In this document: positions 27,001 to 39,975 of the stretch, one piece after another
Layout of the letters: each line of letters starts with the position of its first letter
How positions within the stretch are numbered: position 1 is the stretch's first letter
NCBI GenBank assembly: GCA_936450465.1
Contig: OW388296.1
Location: forward strand, 11,281,867 to 11,345,866
DNA from: Gibbula magus
Taxonomy: Eukaryota > Mollusca > Gastropoda > Trochida > Trochidae
Reading direction: 5' to 3'
DNA: 64,000 nt
Notes under the pieces: model-generated
The model's input: the letters and a program-made list of their open reading frames with translations, nothing else
The model's database searches: none
What the model was told of the DNA's origin: nothing
Translations under genes and position numbers: made by a program

Positions 27001-28059
27001 ATATTTCGGCTCTTATTATACTTGACATTTTCATTTGATATATAGGTCATACATACATACATACATATTGTTAATAGTCACATATATGGAGACATTTATT
27101 AAGCCAAACCGTTTTAAAATGAAGATGTGATCGAGTCAGGGTAGATTAATTGGGTGAAGCACTCGTTACATAATACATGGCTTATTTAGTGACTAGTACG
27201 CTGAAATAAAAATTGTTCATGTGAACAGTTATGAGATTATGAATACATTGCGCAGAAGAAGCCGAGGATGCATATTGAAAATCAATTTATTTAATTCCAC
27301 AATGGCGTAGTTTAGATACAGGTATAGCTCACTGTACCGTTTCCAAGCATATGCTACTTTGATAAATGACAAGTTAAACAGGCATCAGTGTGTTATAAAT
27401 TTAGATAGTCGAGTTAGACCTTTGTAGTTATAAGTCATATTTTGCATATGTCTTCATATGTCTATTGATCATGTTACCTTTCACACATTAAAATTGATTC
27501 GGATTTAAACACATGTTGTTTATGTTCTTCATAGTTCACATTACCTACAAGCTTTTGAAGATATTATAACATTACATGTTGTACACATTTATCAGTTCTA
27601 ATATCTGTATATCCAGATACTCAGTGTATATATATACATATATGTAGACGTACATGGTCCCTATATGAACCATCTATGATATGATGCGGAAGAAGACGCT
27701 TTTCATGTTGGTTAAGAGAGTCTCGATAGACACCGTAGACACTCGAGAAGGGGATGGTTAGAAGAGATTGTAAGTCTTGAATAACATGTATCTCTCAGCT
27801 CAAATATCAACTGTTGCTGACGCACGACTCCACATTAGACAGATACCAACTTTCTGATGACGAGAGAGAATGGGCACGAATCGTGTGTTCTGGCTCGGTG
27901 ATGAAGCGCATTGATTCTGATAAACAACATTGATTCCGACAAACCGCATTGTTTCTGATGAACTTGGTTACTTCTTACTATGCACATGAACAAGTATATA
28001 AACCCCCAATATATTAATCCCCGTCCACACATCAAGTTTATATATATCAAGTTTAGTTC

Positions 28060-29165
28060 GAATTCACACGTCATAGTTAATCACAAAAGGTTTTATCAAG
28101 TATAGCTCACATGTCTTAGTTATTAACATAATGTTATATCAAGTTTAGCTCACATGTCTTAGTTATTCACAGAAGGTTTTATCAAGTATACTTCACATGT
28201 CTTAGTTCTTCAAAGAAGGTTATATCAGTTATAGCTCACATGTCTTAGTTATTCACAGAAGGTTTTATCAAGTATACTTCACATGTCTTAGTTCTTCAAA
28301 GAAGGTTATATCAGTTATAGCTCACATGTCTTAGTTATTCACAGAAGGTTTTATCAAGTAAACTTCACATGTCTTGGTTATTCACAGAAAGTTATATCAG
28401 TTATAGCTCACGTGTCTTAGTTCTTCAAAGAAGGTTATATCAGTTATAGCTCACATGTCTTAGTTATTCACAGAAGGTTTTATCAAGTAAACTTCACATA
28501 TCTTGGTTATTCACAGAAAGTTATATCAGTTATAGCTCACGTGTCTTAGTTTTTCAAAGAAGGTTATATCAGTTATAGCTCACGTGTCTTAGTTCTTCAC
28601 AGAAGGTTTTATCAAGTATACTTCACATGTCTTAGTTATTCACAGAAAGTTATATCAGTTATAGCTCATGTGTCTTAGTTTTTCAAAGAAAGTTATATCA
28701 GTTATAGCTCACATGTCTTAGTTATTCACAGAAGGTTTTATCAAGTAAACTTCACATGTCTTGGTTATTCACAGAAAGTTATATCAGTTATAGCTCACGT
28801 GTCTTAGTTCTTCAAAGAAGGTTATATCAGTTATAGCTCACATGTCTTAGTTATTCACAGAAGGTTTTATCAAGTAAACTTCACATGTCTTGGTTATTCA
28901 CAGAAAGTTATATCAGTTATAGCTCACGTGTCTTAGTTCTTCAAAGAAGGTTATATCAAGTATACTTCACATGACTTAGTTATTCACAGAAAGTTATATC
29001 AAGTATAGTTCACATATCTTAGTTCTTTACAGAAGGTTACATCAAGTATAACTCACGTGTCTTAGTTCTTCACAGAAGGTTATGTTAAGCATAGTTCATT
29101 TCACAGAAGGTTATATCAAGTATAGTTCACATGTCTTAGATTCTCATAGGAGGTTACATTTAGTC
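28060..29165. repeat. Minisatellite, 43-bp unit, 86-bp higher order
   Basis: About 25 copies of CAGTTATAGCTCACATGTCT plus TAGTTATTCACAGAAGGTTT plus TAT, alternating with CAAGTATACTTCACATGTCT plus TAGTTCTTCAAAGAAGGTTA plus TAT. The alternation gives an 86-bp higher-order period in the middle of the array. The unit shares its main motifs with the left edge of the 25.7-kb array. Confidence 0.92.
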
Positions 29166-30126
29166 TATTGAAAAGTACGAGAGCGTGCTCTGAAAGTTTG
29201 TGTAACTCGAGTTTTGTGACTATATCACGTATATTTCCCATCACAACTCGCTGCGCCCTGCCTATATCGATCTGACGAGATGGTCGCATGCCAGATACAT
29301 CACATCAACATGTTGGGAGACACTCTACAGAATCGATACACACATTCCAGTTCAGTTCGAACTCATAAACTGTCTCCTCAGATCAGTCGGCAACCCGCTC
29401 TTTCAGATATACCCACAAAGTTTGTTCAGCTAAGTTTAGATGTCTCATGTAATCATGTAATGTGCTTGAACTTTGATCGTCTAACGCTTTATATAACAAC
29501 CATTGAAGAAGGGTGTCACTTCGGAAGTGACATATTTATCCTGAAATCTGCATTGATGCTATCAACTACTACAAATCGATGAAATGTAATGTCACAGTTT
29601 TATACACGGGCAACAGAATTAATGTTGGAGAGGTAGTGTTTATTTTTTTCTCTTACGAATTGTTCATTAGTTTTGAAAATAAAAACCGAGCTAGTGTTAT
29701 CAAGTTGAACAGGCATAGTTCGAAATAAAACCATACAACGACGGTCGAAACTCAGTGTGGACTGGTTGTGTGAGCTGCGTGGTCATCGCGTGGTCAGTGA
29801 ACCAAAGATACTAATGACATATTAGTTTGTATTTTGTATTTGTATTTATTTATGTCGTTTTAACATTAAGCATATTATAAAATTATATTTTTTACAAATG
29901 TTCACAACAAAGTTTCAAGTTTAGATTATCCTTTTTTTCAACCAAAAGACTTTGATATTTTGTCAATTTTCATTCCAATCTATTTATTTGTTTGGAGCAT
30001 TTGCATCTTTTGTATATATACATACATATGTCAGTGTACTCTTTCTCTTATCCCTAACATAACTTTTTAGTTCAAAGTTTTGATAAACGTGTTCAGCTGC
30101 TACTCTCAACTTCCCTGTGTAAGACA

Positions 30127-30309
30127 TATATCTTGCCAGTCTCCATAACTAGTTCATTTAAGCCTTGCAGTATTTCCCTCACTTGTCTGTGCATAATATA
30201 GTGAAGAGCTGTACCTGAAATGCACAGTGGGCTCTGATTTCCTAGCACGAAAACCTTGAGGAAATTCGGCAAGGGTTACATCAGCCAGTTATGGAGACTG
30301 GCAAGAGTT
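30127..30309. mobile_element. MITE-like inverted-repeat element
   Basis: The left arm, starting TCTTGCCAGTCTCCATAACT, and the right arm, ending AGTTATGGAGACTGGCAAGA, are reverse complements. The pairing extends imperfectly for about 55 bp per arm (CCCTTGCCGAAT-like inner part). Non-coding interior of about 75 bp. Confidence 0.72.
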
Positions 30310-30746
30310 ATGCCTTGAGTAGAGAAGTTAGTAACTTTGGACTATTAGTATTCCTTGTGTTGTGTATCATACCCGTCAACACATATATTTCCTCTGTGAA
30401 TATAGCAACTCCTCGTTGTTGCAGTGCAGCTCATTCACGTTATCATTAAACGAGCGAGTCTAGTCTAGTTGTAAATGGCTTTACTCTTTTTTGTGCTAAT
30501 TTTCCTAAAAGGCAATCTATGGTAAACAGAAACCTAGCATTGCTTTTTGAGTCGTCTCGAAAAACAAATAGGGTGAGCGAGTTCATCTATTTAACTAATG
30601 AATGACCAAACGACATTTTCTCATCGAACATTACTCAATAACGAGACTGAATATTCGAGAAACAGAGTACTGATATCCAATGTGATGAATGTATTTTGAA
30701 CCATTGTGAAGGAAAGTTTACTAAACTATAGTCTATGCAGGATGTA

Positions 30747-31251
30747 CAGTGACGTGCCAAACGTATTGCAACAATCGCTCTTTCCCCATAATTGGATTCC
30801 ATGTTAATTCAGTGTAGCATAGATAAGTTTCATTGTTTAAATTTCAAAATATTTTACTGAAAATTAACATGAAACCAGGAAATCTACTCTGCAACACGTA
30901 CAGAATTTCTGATGTTGGATACAACGTAATTTAACAAAACAGTTATAAGAATACCAAGGTACGTCCATTTCTTCTGCCATTTGGATGTGCTTACGTAATG
31001 GTGGTAATGGAGAAGTGACGTTACAGTAAAAAAAATACCCAGTCATTATTTTGCCGTTTTCCAAAACAATTCTCAAATTTAATGAATTTGAACATCATGA
31101 ACATAATCTCAATATGTTTGATCACAAACATGCCAAGTTTTTGTTCAACAGCATAGATAAATAGATCGTCGAATTTATTTATGCTTCACTAAAATAACAT
31201 GGGATCTTATGGGAAAACGGAGATTGTTGCAATACTTTTGGCACGTCACTG
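30747..31251. mobile_element. Tc1/mariner-type MITE with TA target duplication
   Basis: Terminal inverted repeats of about 31 bp start CAGTGACGTGCCAAA and differ at a single position between the ends. The element is flanked by TA on both sides (30745-30746 and 31252-31253). CAGT ends plus a TA duplication are the signature of Tc1/mariner insertion. At 505 bp with no transposase reading frame it is non-autonomous. The good match between the ends suggests it is not old. Confidence 0.9.
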
Positions 31252-32659
31252 TAGACTTGTAGTATCTTGATCTCGAAATTTTGATTTTAATATGAGACGT
31301 TAGTCTATATACACATGCGAATACCCATAACTCGTCACTGTTTCCCTATACTATTATCAGTTAAGTTGTCACGATGATACCATTTGTTTTATTAACGTTT
31401 TGAAACTTAACACTCCGAGTCTCCGACTATATATGTGTTATATATCTCACAACCACATTACAACATCGGAAACTAATATACGTAAAAAAACATATATAGT
31501 AAGGTAAATGTGTCGATGTAAACTGTTCATTTACACATCATACAAATGAGGTTTTCCTTCGCTGTGTAAGTGGTGTCTGTGAAATGTGTATATGCTGTCG
31601 TAGTAGAAAGAAATGGAATGATACGACATTGTTCTTATTGCTCCAATGTTTACACAAATCGATTAAAAAATAATCAATCACGTGAACCTATTGCAAGCCC
31701 CAGTTTGTGTTTTCCCTGTTCCATGAACACTAATTTATTTATGAACCAGTATTTATCTCTTAGACAATTTCTGTTAGCTTGTTGTGAGCCTCGCTTCGTT
31801 ATGTTTGAACTTCAGATTTTCGCATCATGGTGTTTCAACTTCTGTATTTGTGGACATTCAATGCCAGTATCCGATTGTTTATGTGATTTTCAACCTTGCT
31901 CCTGACTCGCTCCTACACAACATTGGAAATTGGTTTTATTCTTCCTAGTTTCATACTATGACCCAACGTAAATGTATTGTATTTTATTCAGTAATGTTCG
32001 TGGTTTGTTTTATTTACATATATGCAGTTTCTAATTACATTAGATATTAACATATATCAATTCATGAACACCATTTCAAAACTTCGAAAAAAGTTAAAGC
32101 CAAAATCCATCCTCGCTATCGCAATGCCTAAAGTCAAGAGGTCCTTAGTGAGTTTCTGTCTGTCCCGTCTGGTTTCTACAACCGGTGTTCTGCTGTCTGT
32201 TAATTAGACAATCGTAACATCCATCTCCCAGTTATCGATGTAGTTTATCAGTGTGGGTCCTCCCCGCTGTCAGAGGTCACCTTGGTAGCGACAATATAGT
32301 GTTATGCCTCTCACTGTTTATTACACTTATACTTATACCTGTTGTAATTCCAATCGATTCCTTTTCTCCAAATTAAAAACGCAACAGATTGGCAACTCCC
32401 ATTTTGGTTTACAAGTCAACATTGTCTAATTGTAATCATTGTCTAAAAAGGGCATTTCGTTAGTGAATACATGTATGTGGTAATGATAGCATTTAAACAA
32501 TATATTTTGAGGTTATCCAACATGACGTTTTCAGTTCTGTAGTAATAACCTAAACGAAACATTTGTATCCGAGAACCAGTATCCAAATATATTTGCTTGG
32601 TGTAGAAAGAATATATTGGCATCAATATTGTTGACTAAATATGTTCTAGTATATGTGGT

Positions 32660-32766
32660 CCAGTAGAAATCACATTTGATGTGTTTAATGTGTCATGATG
32701 TGTTTAATGTGTCACGGTTGATGTGTTTAATGTGTCATGATGCATTTAATGTGTCATGATGCATTC
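32660..32766. repeat. Short tandem repeat, about 20-bp unit
   Basis: Four to five copies of TGATGTGTTTAATGTGTCA, with a TGATGCATTTAATGTGTCA variant at the end. Confidence 0.75.
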
Positions 32767-33723
32767 TAATTTTACTGCACTTCTGTGCCTACCGTCCGTA
32801 CATGTGCATTACTGTAATGGAGATAACAAAAACGGTATGCTTTATTCAGTTAGATTTATTAAATAAATTGAAAAGTTATGGGGCGCGTATTTTTAAATAG
32901 TGTAAAAATATTTTTCATAGAGTTGTTTCATATCAAAACCGATATCTAAACTTCGTATTTCTCCAGACATGAATATTGAAAACGTGTTTTACAAGACTTA
33001 AATCCAATCACTCAACTCAACTCCCCATGAATGTTCTCAAAATCATACCAAACTAAAACAAAGTATTCCGTTTTGTCTTTTCTGGTAAAGAGTCAAGCGT
33101 GTTGTGCGTCCTTCTGTCAGATAGAGGGTGTTTGCTGCGTCATCTCACAAAAGGTGTTTGGTTTAGAATGTCGCCACAATATTGAACTTATATGTTAATG
33201 GAATATATGACTGTGAGCAAGATTTAAACAAGTCCCAATTAAGTCTCACGTAATGCAGATACCAGTGATATCAAGGTAAGATATGACTGCACTACAATAA
33301 GCCCACTTGACAGCAATGAGACGCTAATGATAGACATCTGCAGAACATACCATTTCTTTGTCATGAATTCCTATTCAACCTACTCAACCTCACATTTACT
33401 AACCCAGGAGTTGATTGTTAGATCATAGCTCTGTCCTGGTTAAATGCGGAGTCGTTGTCTAAAGTACTAGTGTTACTGACTGTGAATCAATTAAACAATT
33501 AATTATTTGTTAAACACCATCATTATTATATTAACTATGTTTTTTATAACGTTTTATAGTAAATACAATTGTAGCTGCTACCATATGCCTTCCGTTGACT
33601 GGTTGATTTTATCATAATAATGCGTAAAAAAACATTGTCAGATGCAATGATTATTCAGAAGATGGAGACATTTTATGGATAAAACACATGTTTTTTATAT
33701 TCAATTCCTTTAATCAATATAGT

Positions 33724-33956
33724 CATGTCAAGTGTGAAATTTTAACTTAGAATCATTTTCGATTTGTTCTGTGATTGAAATTAAAACATCAAATGAGGTT
33801 ATTCCGGTATTTACAATTCACGCTAAACTCTACTTTCAGGGCCAGAGATATTCTATAGAATGCCCAAGTGAGTAATGTATGGCCCTGATAGGAGGTTTAC
33901 ATGAGAAAAGAATTACCTCCAAAATTACACACATATCACACCTTAGGTTTATATGT
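33724..33956 (+). repeat. Dispersed repeat, copy 2 of 2
   Basis: Same orientation and order of anchors as 6455-6687. Differences are scattered single bases, so the two copies have diverged moderately. Lies in intron 1, while copy 1 lies upstream of the gene. Confidence 0.75.
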
Positions 33957-34551
33957 TTATTCCTAATTCCTATTCCCCAAATAATTGGTGATATTTTGTG
34001 CACCTTTCGCTCAAAGTGTGAATCTACTATACGTTTCGTTAATTGTCCTTCCCTTTGTCTATCCAAAATTTAAATAATTGCGTTGATATTAGCTAGATGG
34101 ATGAAATCTTGTTAAATGACGATGGCTGGTTTTTCGTTTGTTGTTCTTGTTTGTTTGTTGTTTTTTTTAATGCATATTTGCTTGTGTGATTATACCCGAA
34201 GCTAATTAGTAGTGTGTTCTTGGTATCGTTAATTAATTCTTAATTCTGAAATTAACAACGTTCTTTTCTCTTGCGCACTAGTATTGGAATTCAGTCTAGT
34301 TGACAATGCATTCATTTTAATCGTACAGTCCGGGTAGAGTTTGGTCTCATTTCAGTTGGGTTCGTGAACCTCCTAACATCGGCAATACATTGCAAAAGAC
34401 ATCCCAGTAGGTATTAACGAGCTTCAGGAACTTTATCCAAAAATACTGTTAAACTTGTGAAATACACTCCCTTGTCTATATGAATCACATGTGTATGGCA
34501 ATTCATAGCTATAATCCATAATAGGGCGAGCAACAAATCTTTAATGACTTT

Positions 34552-34912
34552 TTAAAGAGGCAGTAGCACGTTTTTTGCAAAATTTATTTTTTCAAATGTC
34601 CCATTTATAATGATAGTTTATGTCATTTAAATTAACTTTAGAGGGTAAAACATCTTATTACACAAACCAATTATCTGTAGTGGTAAAAACTATGTTGCGT
34701 ATAAAGCAAAAATTGCATGGCGGCCATTTTATTGTGAACACAATTTATTATTTTGTATTACAAAAACGATTCCCATGGCTTTACCGAAACATGTACACTC
34801 ATTTTAAACTTTATTTCCCGAAGCGGGAAGGATGTACTATTGGTGAAATTATTTTTCAAATACATTTCATCAACTTATTTGAGCGAAAAAAACGTGCTAC
34901 TGCCCCTTTAAG
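34552..34912. mobile_element. MITE, family A copy 1
   Basis: Terminal inverted repeats of about 25 bp: TTAAAGAGGCAGTAGCACGT at left and ACGTGCTACTGCCCCTTTAA at right. The interior shares GAGGGTAAAA, GCGTATAAAG and GCGGCCATTTT with 37813-38324, which defines a family. An open + frame (34620-34931) inside it has no transposase features. Confidence 0.85.
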
Positions 34913-37644
34913 GTCTTGGGTACTTTGTTAACATGACAAAATCGTGACAGCTTGCTATCCAAAGGATAAGATAAGAACGCAAAATGTCTTTCAACATTAA
35001 CTTCACTAAGCTCTCACGAGCGAACTTGTACATCCTCAAAATAAAATCAACTCTATGACGCTGAAGTTTAAAAATTTACCGCAAATCTGACAAAAGTGTT
35101 TTGGATGCCAATTTATCTTTTCAAATCTTTAACTGTTCCCTGATTGATCAGTGATGCAATTAAGGAAGAACAAAATCTTTGTTCCAATATTGATCTTCAT
35201 CGTCGAAATGTTCATTGATCCGACTTTATTTATTAATTAACAATATCTTCTTGTTTTTACTGTTGCATTCTGTTCCATGTTGTAAATTAGGTATCTTTTC
35301 CGTCAAACTGTTGATTGATCAGCTTTCATAAAAGCAGATAAGGAGGAAGAATTACCGTGTATTTGCTCTTTCTCTCAACACTTCTCTTATGGTCTGCTCG
35401 GATTCTCTTTGGTGAAATGAACAATCTGTCTCCATGTAACCCTTCTTTCCAATTCAAAGGACTGTATCCAAGTGACTGAGGGAATGTGAAACACTATTAT
35501 CCTTAATTAAACCCAAGTTTAGAAATCGTTTTCTTCAAATCTCGTGAAGTTTAGAAACAATTCATTAAACTTAACACGTTTAATCCTATTTGTTTCGGTT
35601 ACAGGAAGTATGATATGCGGATCATCTAGCTTAAGACTCAAAGTTTTGTCCATATTACGAGGATTTATTGGAACGTGCTTGCAATGAAGTTAGACGCTTT
35701 CATACTAAAATATGAAGTTCGAGTTATTTTCATAATTTTACACAATCTGCTCATGAATGCGATTCACGTGTTTTTCATGATACTCCTACATACGTTTCCG
35801 CGTGGTTTGAAGCGACTAGGAGTTTGAAGTAAGGAATAACGTCAACTATCTTATTTTTAAATGTCAATGTAAAGGTGTTCCACTTTATTTAACAAATGTG
35901 TTAATATTTAACATGTATCACCTATGGCCACTGCCTACGTGTCATGCCAAATGCGTCGTATCTGATCTGAAGAATATAAAAATAAAACATCAATTGGTAT
36001 TAATTATACAAGGATGATATGTATCCTTGTTTTTGTCTTTTCGGATTTTCCTAAAGTAAATGCCAACATGTTGTGGGGAGATTTGGGGAAGGGGGTGCGG
36101 GGGAGTTGTGGAGACAGACAGACAATTAATGACACAAAGTGACACAATAACTGATTCATTTTCATAAGAACGACTTTTATTTCAATGAAATCCAGCCACC
36201 TTCCTATACATAACATTGTATAACATACTACTACATTTATAACCCCCCAATGTCTCAAAACATAAACATATCTTGATAGCTCTGTCTACTGACATCCTGT
36301 GTCTGCTGTTCGACTGTGTCTGGCAAACACGTAGTTATTATCTTTACGAATATATGGGAAGACCGAGTATCAGTTAGTCGATGGCAAAACCTTATGACAC
36401 AACTATATTATGATGCATAGTCTCCATACGACACCATTTAGCTTTAAGTCTACCTATGTATACTTTTATTGGTTCTATGACACATACTTATAATGTGGAC
36501 TATATGTTGTAGAATACCGTTGAATTACTGTGATGAGAATAAGTTGGTAATGTACCTGGGGCCGATGTACAGTCTGTATGTTTGAGTTGCAGTGTTTGTA
36601 TTGAACCAATCAGAGATTTCTGGCAGCCGTGTAGGTTTCTATTGATTCCGTCAGAGATACAAATCGTGTGTCAATAAAGTCATGTTTGTGTAAGCATGCG
36701 TATTGTCAGTGAAGTGCGCGTGCGTGCGTCCAACAGTGCTGTGATGCAGACACGTGGCCGCTGACTGAAGATCTCACGTTCTGGGAAATTAATCTCTCTG
36801 TGTTTACCAAGTCTCTCTTTATCTAGAAATAATCCAGGCCGTCTGATCGATCAAACCAAGTTTAACAGTCTGCTCATTAGCGGTCTGCAATAAGAAGAGG
36901 AGTTATCTGCTCCTCAATCCGGACTAAATGCCGAAACTCATTAAAAGTTCATGAGTGTTCACAGATACGTATTTTTAAAACAACTATGTATGTCTTTCTG
37001 TTTACGTATTAATGATGTCTGTTTAATCTGACATCCTGTAATTTGCTTGCAGAATTGATTATATTAAACATAGATGACACCAAATACTAACCGCCTTATT
37101 GAGTTGATATTTGGCTATAACGTACGTGTCGTATCCCCTGAATATATTGGCTCATAGCATCACATATTACCAACAACATAGTAAGATATAGAACCCCTTA
37201 CTCTTGGGATCACGCTATCTACAACACTACAAACTCATGAACTTGTTTGGGTCAAGTCTATTGCAGAGTTCAAGTCAGGCACCGTCGTTATCGCTGACTG
37301 CCCACTCAGATAATCCATTATGACATTGAGACCTCGACTTTTGAAATATTTAATTTGACGATAGCAGAACCAAGTTAAAGATTGCCTGATAACATGAATA
37401 TTACATGATTGTATCAACACATGTTGGCCGAATACATCGTAAATATGTACCTTGAAAAATCATCTGAATAACAGCGAACTTTTCTTAACTACGGCTACAA
37501 TTTGGGTCAAAACCTTCAAGCACAATCCAATACTTACACAATGATTTGGAAAACAGTATGTCGATCACGAAAGCATCGTTTGACGTACGAAGGTAAATGT
37601 GTTTTCTTATGAAAACATTGAGGAAGATCTCACGTGAAATAAAT

Positions 37645-37751
37645 GTATATACAAATAAAATACTTCAGAGGACACTTGCTGTAGATATTTTAATTTAGTT
37701 AAAATGATATCTACAGCAAGTGTCGTCTGAAGTAATTTATATAAATATATG
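37645..37751. mobile_element. Foldback element
   Basis: ACTTCAGAGGACACTTGCTG (about 37662) and CAGCAAGTGTCGTCTGAAGT (about 37713) are reverse complements with one mismatch, around a 20-bp AT loop; AT-rich arms extend the pairing outward. Confidence 0.75.
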
Positions 37752-37812
37752 TATTGTTTTATTTAATTTAGCGCAATGCGAAATATGTCCAGCTTGAGTG
37801 AGCAATAGTTCT

Positions 37813-38324
37813 TTTAAAGGCGCTGTAGCAGTTTTTTAAAGATATTTCTTTCCCTCAAATTGCCATTTATTGTCAAAGCTAAGACAATGTATTGTTATGT
37901 TGGAGGGTAAAATATCTCATCACGTGACCCATAAGCAATATCCAAAGAAAACGGTTATCCTTATTGGTGGAAAATGGTGCGACGTATAAAGTGACAACTT
38001 TGTGAAACACTTCAGTGTGAGAGGAAGAGTTGAAGGTCTAATGCAATTTTCAGAGTTCAGACAGAAATATATATAGTTGTCCATTCCATCATACTGCCGT
38101 ATTTACAACTCTACTCTGACTGTATAAGGGCAGCTGCAGTCAGATTACTTGAACTACCATCGAGCGGCCATTTTAATGTGAAGACCTAACCATGTACATT
38201 TATTTTAGAACTCTGTTCATTGATTGAGGAGTATTATTAGGCATTGGTAAAGCTTATTTTCCTTTTCGTGAAAACACTTTATTTCAGTAAAAACGGCGTG
38301 CTACAAGCCTACAGCGCCTTTAAA
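37813..38324. mobile_element. MITE, family A copy 2
   Basis: Ends TTTAAAGGCGCTGTAGC and a right end finishing TACAGCGCCTTTAAA. The interior is related to 34552-34912 (GAGGGTAAAATATCTCATCA, GACGTATAAAG, GCGGCCATTTT) but longer. It sits 380 bp upstream of the V-domain exon. Confidence 0.82.
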
Positions 38325-38704
38325 TGAATAGCAAAGTTCAGCGTTACATTACATTTGCAATAGTGCTAAGCAGATTACACTAGACATAACTTCGTTTCGC
38401 TAATCACCTTCTGTGTGGGTGACGTTAGTTCAGGCCAGAGTATATATGATATGAAATAAATTGTATGTACATGTGCAATAAATCCAATAACCTACATGTA
38501 GCTGGCGGAGGGTCTAACGTGAACGTTTTTATTCTCAAAGAAGCCGAGTCTTTGGAACATTTTAATATCTTACCTATACTTGTAAGCGACTCTGTACTGA
38601 AATCCTGTTTCTCTTTCTCTTGAACTCTTGTTTACGCTATGAGCATACCTCAGTGAGTTTTAGCGCCATCGACATTATTATAATTTTCAGTCGTCATTTT
38701 GCAG

Positions 38705-39046
38705 GTGACTTCAAGGTATCGAGGAAGGTGGAAGGAGGCCTGGGTCAGAGCGTGACTCTCAAGTGCCGACTTGAAGGCTACTACAGATGGTACGTCATAT
38801 CCTGGATCAGACGTGAGACTGATGGATCCGAGGACACCATTGTTAGGCTTCCCTCTGACTCCAAGATCCCTGAGTGGGCCAAAATCGAACTTAAATCTGG
38901 GATAAAGACTAAAATAACCATCTTGTCGGAGTTGACGGAGTTTAACCTTGTGATAGACCAGTTGGCGTGTGAAGACAGAGGCTTGTACGTGTGCAAGTAT
39001 GTGGGGAAGGAAACGCAACAAAAGGTCCTCCAGTTGTCTGTTAGAG
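38705..39046 (+). CDS. Exon 2: V-type immunoglobulin domain
   Basis: Encodes residues 24-137, one complete Ig domain of V type. The canonical disulfide pair is C44 (in TLKC) and C120 (in GLYVC), the core tryptophan is W57 (in ISWIRR), and the F-strand signature is D114-x-G116-x-Y118-x-C120. An additional cysteine, C112, precedes the F strand. The acceptor is TTTTGCAG/GTGAC and the donor AGAG/GTAAGG; both ends are phase 1, the usual symmetry for Ig-domain exons. Length (342 bp) is right for one V domain. No close family could be named by eye. Ig domains of this kind serve recognition or adhesion outside the cell; which of the two is not visible. Downstream, 39047-39310 contains short tandem degenerate copies of the exon end (CTGTTAGAGGTAACAAGGCG). 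Confidence 0.85.
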
Positions 39047-39648
39047 GTAAGGGGGAGACAATATATGGCTTTGATATTGTCTTTTAGAGATAACAAGGCG
39101 ATAACAGATGGCCACAGGAGGTCATGCAGTTGTCTGTTTAAAGTCAGGAGACATAAGAAAATGTTATGCAGATGTCTGTTAGAGGTATAACAAGGCGATA
39201 TGAGACGGCCACAGAGGGTTATGCATGTTGTCTGTTAGAGGTAACAAGGCGATAAAAGATGGTGACAAACGTTATGCGTGTTGTCTGTTAGAGATAAAAA
39301 GGCGACGAGAGAATGGCATGCCAAACGTTAACATTATGATTACATCTACCTTCAGTGCCTTATGCACCAGTAGAGTTCACGTGATAACAATATTTTAAAT
39401 ATATTTTTTAAAACAAACGCTCACAGAACTGTTAAATTCATTTAATTCGTTGAAACGTTAAATTCTGGAATCCTTCTGTTAGCGCATTTATGCTTACATC
39501 AATAGTTTATTTCCCTTTATTATATTTCTTAAAGCTTGCATTTCGTTTGCCGTTATGCATAGGTTGTGTTGTCCATGCTGACATTTTTAGTAATCATCTG
39601 TTTCTTTGTCACCCGTCATTTTCAAATACATTAACTCTCTACACGTAG

Positions 39649-39975
39649 AGCCGGCTCTGCAACCCAACATCCACCACCCATACCTAGAAATCGAGTGGAA
39701 CACCTCCTTCGTCGTGGACTGTCGGGCCCAGGTCGGATACCCCCCTAAACGCCTTATATGGCTCAGCAGGCCCAAGGTAACGGGCAGCCACTTCAGGGTG
39801 ATCCCCAACAATCGACCCATGAAGAACAGTGGAGAGAGTGTGTGTGAGATGACGGTGGTGCAGCCCCTTGAGATTTTCGCCAACAGGAACGCGACGGGTC
39901 TTGTCTACAGGTGCGCGTATGAGGGGATGGAGTACGAGCGGGGGATGTACGACGAGGTCGGCGTCGAGCTCCCAG
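39649..39975 (+). CDS. Exon 3: second immunoglobulin domain
   Basis: Encodes residues 138-246. Ig hallmarks are C162 (in VVDC), W175 (in LIWL) and C226 (in VYRC). The spacing fits an I- or C2-like domain, and the D-x-G-x-Y-x-C motif is not conserved. A third cysteine, C203, lies between the pair. Two N-glycosylation sequons are present, N155-T-S and N218-A-T. The acceptor is CACGTAG/AGCC and the donor CCCAG/GTAAAC, again phase 1 at both ends; codon 138 is completed across the junction as GAG. GC content is clearly higher than in the flanking intron. The intron between exons 2 and 3 is about 600 bp, so the two domains are almost certainly in one transcript. Confidence 0.84.

Noticed and set aside
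31570..31905. 111-codon + frame with many cysteines
   Set aside because: No domain pattern, no splice signals and composition like the surrounding intron; judged chance.
34620..34931. 103-codon + frame
   Set aside because: Lies almost entirely inside a MITE and has no transposase-like motif.
38650..39096. Minus-strand frame opposite the V-Ig exon, and similar ones opposite exon 3
   Set aside because: Shadow frames of the Ig exons; no domain on that strand.
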